Assembly (NCBI RefSeq): GCF_022511585.1
Contig: NZ_JAKWBN010000005.1
Coordinates: forward strand, 1-64,000
Source of the DNA: Shimazuella soli
GTDB taxonomy: Bacteria; Bacillota; Bacilli; Thermoactinomycetales; Thermoactinomycetaceae
Direction: 5' to 3'
Length of the DNA stretch: 64,000 nt
A program made the translations under genes and the position numbers. This document shows, one piece after another, positions 46,434 through 55,703 of this stretch. The notes under the pieces were generated by a model. That model was not told the origin of the DNA, did no database searches, and saw only the letters and a program-made list of their open reading frames with translations. Each line of letters begins with the position of its first letter. The first letter of the stretch is position 1.

Positions 46434-49031
46434 ATGAGTTGGTTAAAAATGCCTAAAGGCGGACCTGATGACTTGGCGAAAATACCACGCTATGTATTGT
46501 TTTATGCTGTATTACCATTAGCATTTCTGTTTCTCCTAAAAGAAATTTGGGATTTTTTACAACCTAGGCTTGAAGGGAAGTCACCTGATACTTCACAGGC
46601 AGTAAGTTCCGTAAATTCAACTATGCAAGCATCTGGGGACCTTATCCTGTCCTGGTTGCCGACTGTTATTTTGATACTTGTTTGTATTCCTTTATTGTAT
46701 ATCCTAATTCGATGGCTAATGGTCATGTATTACCGACGACAAGCCATTAAAGGTGTGAGATATCTTCGTATCTTACCAGCGGATAATATCGAGTTAGAAA
46801 TCGATAAAATTACTATGATGACTCGTACATTTGGTGGAATGATTCGTCATTTGACTCGGCGTATCCAATTTGGAAACCCATGGTTTCGTATACGTTTTGC
46901 AATTCCTACTGGATCAAATGAAATTGGAATTTATATGGCTTATCCAAAAGATAAGAAAAATAGTGTATTTGATACAATTCAAAGTGTTTATCCATCAGCA
47001 GAGATTCACGAAATAACAAAGGAGCAATTTCCGGAGCCAGAGAATAGCGGTTCAGGAGGTATTTTCACTTTTCAATTAGGGAAAAGAAAAGGACTACCAT
47101 TAGCATCATTGGAACAGAAAAAAGAAAGTCCCATTGGAAATATTTTAAACTCACTTCGGCCGGGTACATTTCTCGATATCCAATTTTCTCCAGTTAGCTG
47201 GTCTAAATTAGAAGATCGTTCAGAAGATGTGATGGACAGTTTTAAAGATAAAAAGATATCGGAGATGGAGCCCGAAGAAAAAGCCCGCAGAATCAGTTTG
47301 ATGAAAAGACTAACAGGTAGAGAACTCTCTTTTAAAGTGAGATTAAGCCTGTGGTCCAATCATGAACATGCTGTTTCTATTGTTCGATCATCTGCAAATG
47401 CGATTGAAACAGCAATGAATTATGATGGAGCAATTCGATTTTGGCCTCAAAAACTTTGGAATCCTTTAAAAGACAAAAATCCAGTTCCGTATCCGTATCC
47501 CTCTAGCTTTATGATTTGGGATGGAAATGAATTGGCGAATCTATTTCATTTGCCACCGTCGACACATTGGATTTATAAAGAGCCGGAGAAAATGGATAAG
47601 AATAGCCGGGGATTTCTCTTGCACTTGGTAAATGATCAACGTACATTGGAAGATAATGAATTAAATGAGGGAGTTCTCATAGGAGTGGCTAAACACCCGT
47701 TACATGCTCGTGAGGTAAGGATTAGCTACAACCAGCTCACCAAACATTTTCTTCTCTCAGGAACAAGTGGAATGGGCAGATCGAGTGCGTCAACACAAAT
47801 TATCCAGTCCATGATTGATGATTGGCTAAAAGACCCTGATAATCACCCAGGATTTACCATTTTGGATCCAGCACGTGAAATGATTCCTATCATTGAAAAT
47901 AGACTACGGTTTTTAGAAGAAAATGGAGAGAAAATCCCGAAAGAAAAAATTCACCACTTTAATCTATCGAGTGACACATCCCATGTGGTTGGTTTAAATT
48001 TATTAGCAAATCCCAATGAAATACCGATTGATCAGATTGCGGAACAAATAGCTGAAGTCTTGCTGCACAAACACGGAAAAAGTGAATCACTCACAAGGAT
48101 GAAAAGATTATTGACCTTGGCTGTACACAGTTTGATGGAACATGATGAACGACATACGATCTTATGTGTAGATGAATTTTTCCGAGATCCAACATTTCGT
48201 ACCAAGATTGTTCAAAAAGGAAAGGATCCATACGTAAAACGTTTCTGGACAAAACTGGATCAACAAGAACTAAAAAGAGAGGTAGAAGGGATTCTCAATC
48301 ATATAGATCCATTGTTGCAAGATCCTACCATGCGAAGAATGTATCTGCAAAAAGAAATGACACTAGATATCAATAAGTATCTCAATGAAGGTCATTTGGT
48401 ATTTTTTGACCTTGATGGAATGAAGGATCACGAATTAAAGGTAACAGTCGGTCAACTAGTAAATCACTATTATCAAGCAGCTATTAAACGTCCAGTGGGT
48501 GCAAAATTTCATCTAATGATGATCGATGAAGCGCATCTGATTCAAATTCCTTTATTTACAGAAATCTTTTTGAGTGATGATAAATGTGATTTAGGTATAG
48601 GTCTGATAACAAGAGAAATTGATCAGTTTAATAATGAAGAGCTTATGCAAGCAATGAAAGGAAATATTGGAATGATTATTAGCTGCGCACAGTTAGAAGG
48701 TGCAGATGAGATCGAAGACTTGACCCGTAATCATCTAAAAGCGTCATTTGTAGAGAAGCTAGCAGAACGTACAGCAGCTGTATATATTCATTCCAAAAAG
48801 AACCAACGGAAAACAGTAACAACTTGTGTAGTTTCCAATTTACCACCCTCTGTTTTTCAACCTGATGGGAAAATTGCCAACTACAAAACAAATGAACGGA
48901 AAGAAGCATTTAAATGGGGATTGGACTGGGGCATCAAAAGGATGATTGAGTCAGGAGAAGCTAGAGAAGTAGAGGAATTAGATAAAGAGATCTCTCATTA
49001 TATGGAGCAGCAACGTCAAGAGTTAACTTAA
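46434..49031 (+). CDS. HerA/VirD4-like membrane ATPase with Arg in Walker A
   Basis: 865 residues. Two N-terminal membrane helices (about 22-40 and 75-98) anchor a cytosolic domain. The region 140-430 is poorly conserved to my eye. The P-loop reads GTSGMGRSS (443-451): arginine 449 stands where lysine binds phosphate. Walker B HLMMIDEAHLI is intact near 700, and the GLITREIDQF segment follows. The layout (TM pair plus TraG/HerA-type motor) suggests a coupling or second secretion ATPase. Whether it hydrolyses ATP is uncertain because of R449. GGTGGGAG precedes the ATG, 11 bases after the VirB6-like gene. Confidence 0.8.
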   Translation: MSWLKMPKGGPDDLAKIPRYVLFYAVLPLAFLFLLKEIWDFLQPRLEGKSPDTSQAVSSVNSTMQASGDLILSWLPTVILILVCIPLLYILIRWLMVMYYRRQAIKGVRYLRILPADNIELEIDKITMMTRTFGGMIRHLTRRIQFGNPWFRIRFAIPTGSNEIGIYMAYPKDKKNSVFDTIQSVYPSAEIHEITKEQFPEPENSGSGGIFTFQLGKRKGLPLASLEQKKESPIGNILNSLRPGTFLDIQFSPVSWSKLEDRSEDVMDSFKDKKISEMEPEEKARRISLMKRLTGRELSFKVRLSLWSNHEHAVSIVRSSANAIETAMNYDGAIRFWPQKLWNPLKDKNPVPYPYPSSFMIWDGNELANLFHLPPSTHWIYKEPEKMDKNSRGFLLHLVNDQRTLEDNELNEGVLIGVAKHPLHAREVRISYNQLTKHFLLSGTSGMGRSSASTQIIQSMIDDWLKDPDNHPGFTILDPAREMIPIIENRLRFLEENGEKIPKEKIHHFNLSSDTSHVVGLNLLANPNEIPIDQIAEQIAEVLLHKHGKSESLTRMKRLLTLAVHSLMEHDERHTILCVDEFFRDPTFRTKIVQKGKDPYVKRFWTKLDQQELKREVEGILNHIDPLLQDPTMRRMYLQKEMTLDINKYLNEGHLVFFDLDGMKDHELKVTVGQLVNHYYQAAIKRPVGAKFHLMMIDEAHLIQIPLFTEIFLSDDKCDLGIGLITREIDQFNNEELMQAMKGNIGMIISCAQLEGADEIEDLTRNHLKASFVEKLAERTAAVYIHSKKNQRKTVTTCVVSNLPPSVFQPDGKIANYKTNERKEAFKWGLDWGIKRMIESGEAREVEELDKEISHYMEQQRQELT

Positions 49032-49072
49032 TAGTGTTAACTTAGGATGATGCTGTATGGGAGGTAAAGTAG

Positions 49073-49372
49073 ATGTTAAAAACTCTTCACGGATTTGGTC
49101 GTTCTGTCTTACCCTTTTTTGAAGTCATCCTCCTCAGTTTTGTAATAGGGATTGCTCTTAGATCTTCGGCAACGGCAATTGTTGCTTTCTTGTTTTTGAT
49201 TGTGACAGTTTATTTTTGGTCATCCTTAGTATTATCGTTTGGTTGGGCAATTGCTACTGTATTAATTTTGACCAGTTTGATTCCTAATCAATCGATTATT
49301 TTCCAAGTGATTATGGGTGTAATCGTTGGTGGATTACGTTATTTGATATTAAAGGTACGACATCGACTATAA
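49073..49372 (+). CDS. Small polytopic membrane protein
   Basis: 99 residues with three to four hydrophobic helices covering about 12-90 and a basic end (KVRHRL). It follows the HerA-like ATPase by 41 bases and precedes the terminator of the locus, so it is probably its last gene. No family recognised. Confidence 0.7.
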   Translation: MLKTLHGFGRSVLPFFEVILLSFVIGIALRSSATAIVAFLFLIVTVYFWSSLVLSFGWAIATVLILTSLIPNQSIIFQVIMGVIVGGLRYLILKVRHRL

Positions 49373-49404
49373 AGTTTCACCTATATACAAATAAATCATC
49401 TAGA

Positions 49405-49437
49405 AATAGTCTGTCAAATAACAGGCTATTTTTTTAT
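49405..49437 (+). terminator. Terminator of the secretion locus
   Basis: ATAGTCTG / CAGGCTAT around an eight-base loop, then seven T. Confidence 0.85.
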
Positions 49438-49483
49438 ATATAAATGGTTAAGCTAGGAAAAAATGCTAAAGGGGTTCATCGTA

Positions 49484-50554
49484 TTGTCGAAAATTGTCGC
49501 CGTGGGAACAGCAGTACCGCCATACGAATTATCCCAATCGGATGCCAAAGCATTTGCAGAAGAGTTATTTGGTGGTTCGTTAGAACAAATGGATAGAATG
49601 ATGACGATATTTGAAAATACTGCAATCGAGAAACGTTATATCAGTTGTCCTCCTGATTGGTTTAGCAGACGGCACACTTTTCCCGAAAGAAATGAAAAAT
49701 ATACTCAGATGACCTGTCAATTAGCCGAAGATGCGATACGTCAATGTTTAGAACAATCTAATACGCATCCAAAACAAATTGACCACATTTATTTTGTATC
49801 TACAACAGGAATTGCTACTCCTAGTATAGACGCTCATCTTATCAATCAGTTGGGATTATCGACACACATTAAACGTACCCCTATTTGGGGTCTCGGTTGT
49901 GCTGGTGGGGTATCTGGTTTATCTAGAGCTTATGAATTTGCCAAAAGTTACCCAGATTCTCGGGTACTTTTTGTGGCAGTAGAATTATGCAGTTTAACTT
50001 ATCGGCCTCAAGACAATAGTAAAAGTAATTTTGTTGCAACTTCGTTATTTGGGGACGGGGCAGCGGCTGTTTTAGTGGTAGGTGAAAATGTTATACCAAA
50101 TAGAAATGGGCCTACTATAGTAGATAGTATGAGTACTATTTGGCCTGATTCTTTAGATGTAATGGGATGGGAAGTAGTGGATGATGGTTTGAAAGTTATA
50201 TTTTCTAGAGATATTCCATCTATAGTCCATGAACAAGTAAAACCAGTTGTAGATACGTTTTTAGCAAAATGTGAAATCAAGCTAGAAGATATTACTTATA
50301 TGATCTCTCACCCTGGTGGGAAGAAAGTATTAGAGGCATACGAATCAGCTTTGCAGTTGTCCAAAGATAAATTTATTTATGCATATGACGTACTGAAGTA
50401 CTTTGGCAATATGTCATCTGTAACTGTGTTATTTGTTCTACAACAAGTTTTACAAACAAATCCTACTTCTGGTTATGGTTTGATGACTGCTCTGGGTCCA
50501 GGATTTAGTTCTGAGTTACTATTGTTAGATTGGAATGGGGGTGTTTCCATATGA
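49484..50554 (+). CDS. bpsA: Type III polyketide synthase BpsA
   Basis: 356 residues of the chalcone/stilbene synthase superfamily. The catalytic triad is complete: C139 in WGLGCAGGVSGL, H276 in MISHPGGKK and N309 in YFGNMSS. The C-terminal MTALGPGFSSELLLL is consensus. B. subtilis BpsA makes alkylpyrones from long-chain acyl-CoA and malonyl-CoA. Start is taken as TTG 49484, nine bases after AAAGGGG. The ATG at 49463 precedes that SD. It overlaps bpsB by four bases. Confidence 0.95.
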   Translation: MSKIVAVGTAVPPYELSQSDAKAFAEELFGGSLEQMDRMMTIFENTAIEKRYISCPPDWFSRRHTFPERNEKYTQMTCQLAEDAIRQCLEQSNTHPKQIDHIYFVSTTGIATPSIDAHLINQLGLSTHIKRTPIWGLGCAGGVSGLSRAYEFAKSYPDSRVLFVAVELCSLTYRPQDNSKSNFVATSLFGDGAAAVLVVGENVIPNRNGPTIVDSMSTIWPDSLDVMGWEVVDDGLKVIFSRDIPSIVHEQVKPVVDTFLAKCEIKLEDITYMISHPGGKKVLEAYESALQLSKDKFIYAYDVLKYFGNMSSVTVLFVLQQVLQTNPTSGYGLMTALGPGFSSELLLLDWNGGVSI

Positions 50555-51129
50555 CATCGTGGATGATTTTGTTGTGGTGGATTGTAGTAGTCCAGCGAAT
50601 AGGAGAGTTAGCTATTTCTAAGCAAAATAGTACTTGGATGGCAAGCCAAGGTGGCTATGAGGTTGGTCGAGAGCATTATAAATTAATTGTCTTTATTCAC
50701 TTATTGTTTTTTATTGGGATATGGGGAGAGGTCTTGATTTTTCGTGCGAAACCTCCATCATGGGCCTATGTACCTTTGCTAATTTTTGCATGTACGCAAG
50801 TCTTGCGATACTGGTGTATTCGATCTTTGGGTAAGTATTGGAATACGAGAATTTGGGTAGTCCCAGGTCATAAACCGAGTGTGACTGGTCCTTATAAATA
50901 TATGCGTCACCCTAATTATGTGGTGGTAGCAATCGAGTTACTCGTTTTTCCTGTCATTTTTGGAGCATATTTGACTTCAGCAATGGTAACATTTATCAAC
51001 ACTCTCACAATGGTATTAATTCGTATCCCAATGGAAGAATTTGCTTTGAAAGATGTCACCAACTACGAAGAAGAAATGGGAGAAAAACGGCGTTTTCTCC
51101 CGAGTTGGAACCGATCAAGTACAGACTAA
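50551..51129 (+). CDS. bpsB: Isoprenylcysteine methyltransferase-like BpsB
   Basis: 192 residues with five membrane helices and the ICMT-type signature near the end: WVVPGHKPSVTGPYKYMRHPNYVVVAIELL, which includes the SAM-binding G-P-Y-x-x-x-RHPxY motif. It methylates the alkylpyrone products of BpsA to ethers in B. subtilis. ATG 50551 has GGGGGTG seven bases upstream and overlaps the bpsA stop (ATGA). Confidence 0.92.
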   Translation: MTSWMILLWWIVVVQRIGELAISKQNSTWMASQGGYEVGREHYKLIVFIHLLFFIGIWGEVLIFRAKPPSWAYVPLLIFACTQVLRYWCIRSLGKYWNTRIWVVPGHKPSVTGPYKYMRHPNYVVVAIELLVFPVIFGAYLTSAMVTFINTLTMVLIRIPMEEFALKDVTNYEEEMGEKRRFLPSWNRSSTD

Positions 51130-51605
51130 GTTTGATCTTTTTTTGAAAAATGATAAAAGGTGTGGGGATAGATATTTTTTTCGTCTTCTATCCCTGTTTC
51201 TTTGGAGATGAGTTGGTAGTCCTCTTCATTCCATTCTGGGAAATAGGTGTCACCTTGAAAAGAATGATGAATTTCTGTGATGTAAAGTTGATCAGTATAA
51301 GGAAGAAATTGTTTATAGATAGATGCCCCGCCGATAATCATAATGTCACCCAAAGTGAAAATATTTTCCATTTGCTGAACAACTTCAACACCACTTGCTT
51401 GAAATGAAGTTGAACGAGTGAGGACAATATTTCTTCGGTCAGGAAGGGCTTTACCGATCGATTCATACGTTGATCTTCCCATCACTATTGTTTTTCCAAT
51501 TGTTAATTCTTTAAAATGTCTTAGATCATTAGGCAAATGCCAAGGTAATTGATTTTGGTAACCGATCACTCGATTTTCATCATAAGCCACTACGATGGAT
51601 ATCAT
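51126..51605 (-). CDS. dfrA: Dihydrofolate reductase
   Basis: 159 residues. [31 protein letters not shown] contains the substrate-binding aspartate, [13 protein letters not shown] the NADPH site, and [16 protein letters not shown] the second cofactor loop. It reduces dihydrofolate produced by ThyA. It overlaps the upstream thyA by four bases. The last four bases overlap bpsB tail-to-tail. Confidence 0.97.
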   Translation of the reverse strand: MISIVVAYDENRVIGYQNQLPWHLPNDLRHFKELTIGKTIVMGRSTYESIGKALPDRRNIVLTRSTSFQASGVEVVQQMENIFTLGDIMIIGGASIYKQFLPYTDQLYITEIHHSFQGDTYFPEWNEEDYQLISKETGIEDEKNIYPHTFYHFSKKDQT

Positions 51606-52396
51606 ACGGAGACTTCTCCTTTGATATGAGGATGAGCAACATAATGATCAATCGTGATATCCTCATAACGAAAATCAAAAATAGATTTTACATCTGGATT
51701 TAACCTCAGCTGTGGCAGAGGAAATGGCTTTCTTGTCAGCTGTTCCTTCACTTGTTCAAGATGATTGAGATAAATATGTGCATCCCCAATAGTATGAATA
51801 AAATCGCCTACACCAAGTCCAGTTACTTGAGCTACCATATGAGTCAGCAGGGCGTAGCTGGCAATATTAAACGGAACACCTAAAAACGTATCGGCACTTC
51901 GTTGATATAACTGACAAGAAAGTTTTCCATTTGACACATAAAATTGAAATAGCAAATGACAAGGGGGGAGTGCCATTTTCTCTATTTCGCCTGGATTCCA
52001 CGCACTAACGATTAGTCTTCTTGAGTCAGGATTCTTTTTTATTTCTTCAATAACCCAGCTGATTTGGTCTACAGTTTTTCCATCAGGACTGGGAAAAGAG
52101 CGCCATTGTTTTCCGTAAATAGGCCCGAGTTCGCCGTTTTCATCTGCCCATTCATCCCAGATAGACACTTTATTATCCACTAGATATTGAATATTCGTTT
52201 CTCCGCGTAAAAACCACAATAATTCATAAATAATGGAGCGAAGATGTACTTTTTTAGTAGTAATGAGTGGAAATCCTTCCTGCAAGGGAAAGCGCATTTG
52301 ATGTCCAAATAAACTGATGGTACCAGTACCAGTGCGATCTTTTCGTTTCTCCCCATTTTCCAAAATGTTATTTAATAGATCCAAGTATTGTTTCAT
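51602..52396 (-). CDS. thyA: Thymidylate synthase ThyA
   Basis: 264 residues. [31 protein letters not shown], the active-site cysteine in [13 protein letters not shown] and the [24 protein letters not shown] dUMP site are all present. ATG 52396 is used because AGGGGG lies six bases upstream. The longer frame to 52573 adds 59 non-conserved residues. It forms a thyA-dfrA operon. Confidence 0.97.
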   Translation of the reverse strand: MKQYLDLLNNILENGEKRKDRTGTGTISLFGHQMRFPLQEGFPLITTKKVHLRSIIYELLWFLRGETNIQYLVDNKVSIWDEWADENGELGPIYGKQWRSFPSPDGKTVDQISWVIEEIKKNPDSRRLIVSAWNPGEIEKMALPPCHLLFQFYVSNGKLSCQLYQRSADTFLGVPFNIASYALLTHMVAQVTGLGVGDFIHTIGDAHIYLNHLEQVKEQLTRKPFPLPQLRLNPDVKSIFDFRYEDITIDHYVAHPHIKGEVSV

Positions 52397-52543
52397 TTTT
52401 ATCCCCCTACTTGCCATACTTTTGTCCTTAGTTGAATAAGCTGTGAAAAGAAAAATAGATTTGTCTTTAAACTCCTTTTCTAGTTTCAGCTTTAATTGGA
52501 TTTGTGTCAATTCCTTTCTCTGGGAAAAATGGGGTGTATCAGC

Positions 52544-53212
52544 TTGTTTCGGAAACGAATGCGTCGAAAACAAAAAATAATGCTCTGGAGTATTTTTATT
52601 TTTTTCGTGCTTTTTGCATTAGTTTGGTTGGTTGATCGAAATGTTCATCCAATACTTGTTCAAATTGCGAAAACAGAAGCAAAACGATTAGCACAAGAAG
52701 CAATTGTGGAGGGAATCGGAGAACAAGTTAAGCTGGGGAATGAGTTAAATGAAGTTATGAACATTCAAAAGGATCATGAAGGTAACATTTCTTATATACA
52801 GATGAATCAACAAGTACAGGCGAAAATTTACCAAAATACAACCTCCAGGATTCAAGATGTATTGAAACATCTGCGAGATAAGCCTATCGATATACGCCTT
52901 GGTCAAGCCCTTGACAGCAATATATTTGCAAACTACGGCCCGCCCCTTTCTATTCAGCTTTGGCCAAAAGGGACAGTAAAAGTTAGTTTTGTACCAAAGT
53001 TGGAATCCCAAGGGATCAACATGGTAATGGTTACGATGAATTTAAAAATACAAACAGAAATGGATTTGATAATTCCTTTTAAAGAAGAACTGTTACCAGT
53101 AGAAGTGAATTATCCGATTGCACAAGCGCTTGTAGTCGGGAAAGTACCCAATTATTATTTTTACAATGACCAAGGGACGGTAAAACAGATGCCAGTTCCT
53201 CCAGTAAAATAA
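52544..53212 (+). CDS. yunB: Sporulation protein YunB
   Basis: About 222 residues. A basic N-terminus ([10 protein letters not shown]) precedes one membrane helix (about 12-30), then [22 protein letters not shown] and [33 protein letters not shown], as in YunB. It is expressed in the mother cell in B. subtilis and needed for full sporulation. The start is uncertain: TTG 52544 with GGGGTG seven bases upstream is favoured; ATG 52529 and ATG 52559 are alternatives. Confidence 0.88.
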   Translation: MFRKRMRRKQKIMLWSIFIFFVLFALVWLVDRNVHPILVQIAKTEAKRLAQEAIVEGIGEQVKLGNELNEVMNIQKDHEGNISYIQMNQQVQAKIYQNTTSRIQDVLKHLRDKPIDIRLGQALDSNIFANYGPPLSIQLWPKGTVKVSFVPKLESQGINMVMVTMNLKIQTEMDLIIPFKEELLPVEVNYPIAQALVVGKVPNYYFYNDQGTVKQMPVPPVK

Positions 53213-53235
53213 AACGCCCTTAAAGGGCGTTTTTA
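53211..53235 (+). terminator. Terminator of yunB
   Basis: AAAACGCCCTTTAA-like stem, AAACGCCCT / AGGGCGTTT with a two-base loop, then TTTTT. A second inverted repeat GTAGATAAGA / TCTTATCTAC follows at 53243-53276. Confidence 0.85.
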
Positions 53236-53290
53236 TTTCTTAGTAGATAAGAAAGTATAAATTTTATCTTATCTACAAAGCGAGACTAGG

Positions 53291-53392
53291 AGCATAGCGA
53301 CGTAGCGAGACAGAGGCGTGACTTTGCGCTTAGCGCATTAGCACGACCCGTACACTTGGTGTGCTTGTGCCCTAGTCTGAGGTGCATAAGTG
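53291..53392 (+). repeat. Dispersed structured repeat, copy B
   Basis: Second copy of the element at 21774. It keeps GCGACG, TTTGCGCT.TAGCGCA, GACCCGTA, GTGTGCTT and AGGTG. Here it lies between the yunB terminator and the convergent ubiD-like 3' end. GACAGAGGC near 53309 is also complementary to GCCTCTGTC at 53399-53408 at the ubiD end, and GACTAGG at 53284 to CCTAGTC near 53371. Confidence 0.6.
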
Positions 53393-53395
53393 CAA

Positions 53396-55207
53396 CTAAG
53401 CCTCTGTCTGCGCCTTGAAAGGCTTGTCAATCGGCAAGTTTTCTTTAGGGATTTGATATTCTTTCCACTTAGAATCGACGACATTTTTTATTTTTGGATC
53501 CACTTCTAATTCAGCTGGATAATCTGGTTTCATTCTGGCATCGATGATAATTGGTAGTTGATATCTAGGCTTGTGCCGTTCAAGTGTCGCACGCGCATAA
53601 ATGTCATATGCTGGGTCAAAACGGGTGAAGATCGTCCATAGAAATGAAGTTTGATTTTCAACTGTTTTTCGGTCATCCACAATAAAAACAAATGGCCAGT
53701 CTTGGAGCTGATCATGGAAATTATCTAATAATTCTTCTGCTAAGTTTGGATGCAAAGCAAAACTATTTTTGGCTTCCAATACAAGAACACCCGGTATATA
53801 AGTGACAATATGCTCGATACCATGCAGTGCAGAACCTTCATAACCTCTTGGTAGATTTCGTTTTTGTTCGCCAACTCCAAGGAGAATGGCTTTACTTCCG
53901 TGATTGAGCCGCCGACCAGTGTAATCCAATGTATCCATAGATGTATTTTCTAAGATGATTAAGTCGCTAGCAGGATCAAAACGTTCAAGTATACGAGTGA
54001 ACAGAGCTGAAAAATCTTCTAATGATACATCTTGATCTGTAAGCATTAAAAACTTGGTAAGGGTCAGTTGTCCTTCTCCGAGTATACGAAAAGCATGAGC
54101 TAGAGCTTCTCGTTTATAGCTTTCTCGCACACGCGCAGCTGCTAATGGATGAAATCCAGTTTCTGCATACGTCCACAGGTCTTTCACTCCTGACATCACC
54201 ATAGGAAAGGCAGGGGAGAGTAGTTTTTGTAAAAATTCGCCAAGGAAGTAGTCTTCTTGTCTCGGTTTTCCTACTATAGTAGCAGGGTAAATCGCATCTT
54301 TCCGGTGAAATACTTTATTCACTTGAAAAACAGGGAATGGATGAGCCAATGAATAGTAACCATAGTGATCGCCAAAAGGTCCTTCCAGCCTGCGTTCATG
54401 AGGTGCAACGGAACCTTTAAGTAAAAACTCGGCTTCAGAAACGATGTGATATCCAGTTTGTTCATCTTTTATCACTGGTAATTTTTCACCAAGAATCAAA
54501 GATGTGAGGAGAAGTTCTGGTAAAAATTCAGGTACAGGTGCAATAGCAGACGCAATTAGTGCCGGTGGACCACCTAAAAAAACATGCACAGGAAGGGATT
54601 GATTTGCTTTTTCTGCTTCATGATAGTGAAAACCGCCGCCTTTATGAATCTGCCAATGCATTCCTGTTGTAGTGGCATCGAAAATCTGCATCCGATACAT
54701 CCCTAAGTTATGTTGATGTGTTGTTGGATGTTGTGTATATACAAGAGGGAGAGTGACAAAAGGTCCTCCATCTTCTTGCCAAGAAGTGAGTCCAGGCAAT
54801 TTTTTTAAATCGACATTTGATTGAGATACTTCTAGTACAGGAGCCTTCTCGGCTGGTACAGAACGAAATCCAACCTTTAATAATTCTTTTAGCCATTTCT
54901 TTTCTTTCCATAGAGCACTGATTGATGGCGGCATGAGACGATGTGTAAGTTGAACAGCTTCTTTCATCAACTGTTCAGGTCTCGGCCCAAAAGCTAGTTC
55001 TACCCGTCTTGTTGTACCAAATAGATTTGTAACTACAGGAAAAGGACTTCCAGCGACGTTCGTAAATAAAAGTGCTGGTCCACCTTGTTCAATTACCCTG
55101 CGGTGAATTTCTGCTAATTCCAAATAGGGATCAACCTGTGCCTCAATGGTATGTAATTCGCCTTCACGACGAAGCTGTTTCAAAAAGGAACGCAAATTAA
55201 GATGCAT
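53396..55207 (-). CDS. UbiD-family decarboxylase
   Basis: 603 residues. MHLNLRSFLKQLRREGELHTI opens the protein, LEGPFGDHYGYYS carries the E-x-P motif that binds prenylated FMN, and KNSFALHPNLAEELL and DPAYDIYARATLERHK complete the pattern. Length is above that of ubiquinone UbiD and near that of menaquinone-type homologues, so a quinone or aromatic acid substrate is likely but open. No ubiX gene is visible in the window. The C-terminal codons overlap an inverted repeat linked to copy B. Confidence 0.9.
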   Translation of the reverse strand: MHLNLRSFLKQLRREGELHTIEAQVDPYLELAEIHRRVIEQGGPALLFTNVAGSPFPVVTNLFGTTRRVELAFGPRPEQLMKEAVQLTHRLMPPSISALWKEKKWLKELLKVGFRSVPAEKAPVLEVSQSNVDLKKLPGLTSWQEDGGPFVTLPLVYTQHPTTHQHNLGMYRMQIFDATTTGMHWQIHKGGGFHYHEAEKANQSLPVHVFLGGPPALIASAIAPVPEFLPELLLTSLILGEKLPVIKDEQTGYHIVSEAEFLLKGSVAPHERRLEGPFGDHYGYYSLAHPFPVFQVNKVFHRKDAIYPATIVGKPRQEDYFLGEFLQKLLSPAFPMVMSGVKDLWTYAETGFHPLAAARVRESYKREALAHAFRILGEGQLTLTKFLMLTDQDVSLEDFSALFTRILERFDPASDLIILENTSMDTLDYTGRRLNHGSKAILLGVGEQKRNLPRGYEGSALHGIEHIVTYIPGVLVLEAKNSFALHPNLAEELLDNFHDQLQDWPFVFIVDDRKTVENQTSFLWTIFTRFDPAYDIYARATLERHKPRYQLPIIIDARMKPDYPAELEVDPKIKNVVDSKWKEYQIPKENLPIDKPFKAQTEA

Positions 55208-55275
55208 GTCTGTTCTCCTATAGATAGTTTTTGTGAACTATGGTTTATTATATAAGAAGAACAGGGGGAGTTGCT

Positions 55276-55503
55276 ATGGAAGTCATTGTTTATACTAAAC
55301 CTCATTGCGTTGAATGCACCATATTGAAACAATTTCTTGATGATCATCATGTTAGATATGAAGTACGAGATTGCGGTCATAATGAAGAACGTATAGCAGA
55401 AGTAAAAGCAATGGGTTTTCTTGGTGTTCCTGTAACTATTATAGGAGATATAAAAATACAGGGATTAAAACCGGATGAAATTTTAGAAGCTCTTAATAAA
55501 TAA
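55276..55503 (+). CDS. Glutaredoxin/NrdH-like redox protein
   Basis: 75 residues, thioredoxin fold. The active site is CVEC in VYTKPHCVECTILKQFL, a change from the usual CPxC. FLGVPVTIIGDIKIQGLKPDEIL provides the cis-proline and GF/IxGF-type region. It may reduce ribonucleotide reductase or other partners. ATG 55276 has GGGGAG five bases upstream. Confidence 0.87.
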   Translation: MEVIVYTKPHCVECTILKQFLDDHHVRYEVRDCGHNEERIAEVKAMGFLGVPVTIIGDIKIQGLKPDEILEALNK

Positions 55504-55515
55504 ATGGATGATTGT

Positions 55516-55548
55516 AAAAAGCTCCCCTTAGATTTGGGTAGCTTTTTT
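55516..55548 (+). terminator. Terminator of the glutaredoxin gene
   Basis: AAAAAGCT..CCC / GGG.AGCTTTTTT around a short loop. Confidence 0.75.
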
Positions 55549-55703
55549 ATTTTTGATATAATTTTATTTTGAATTGAGTTAAATTTCATTATTTTAGTTT
55601 ATTTAGTAGAACACTTCCAATTACCTATCTGATTTCGTTATAATAACAATACCTTTAAAAAGGAATCGTAATACTATTCTGTCAATAAGACTGGGGGATG
55701 ATG

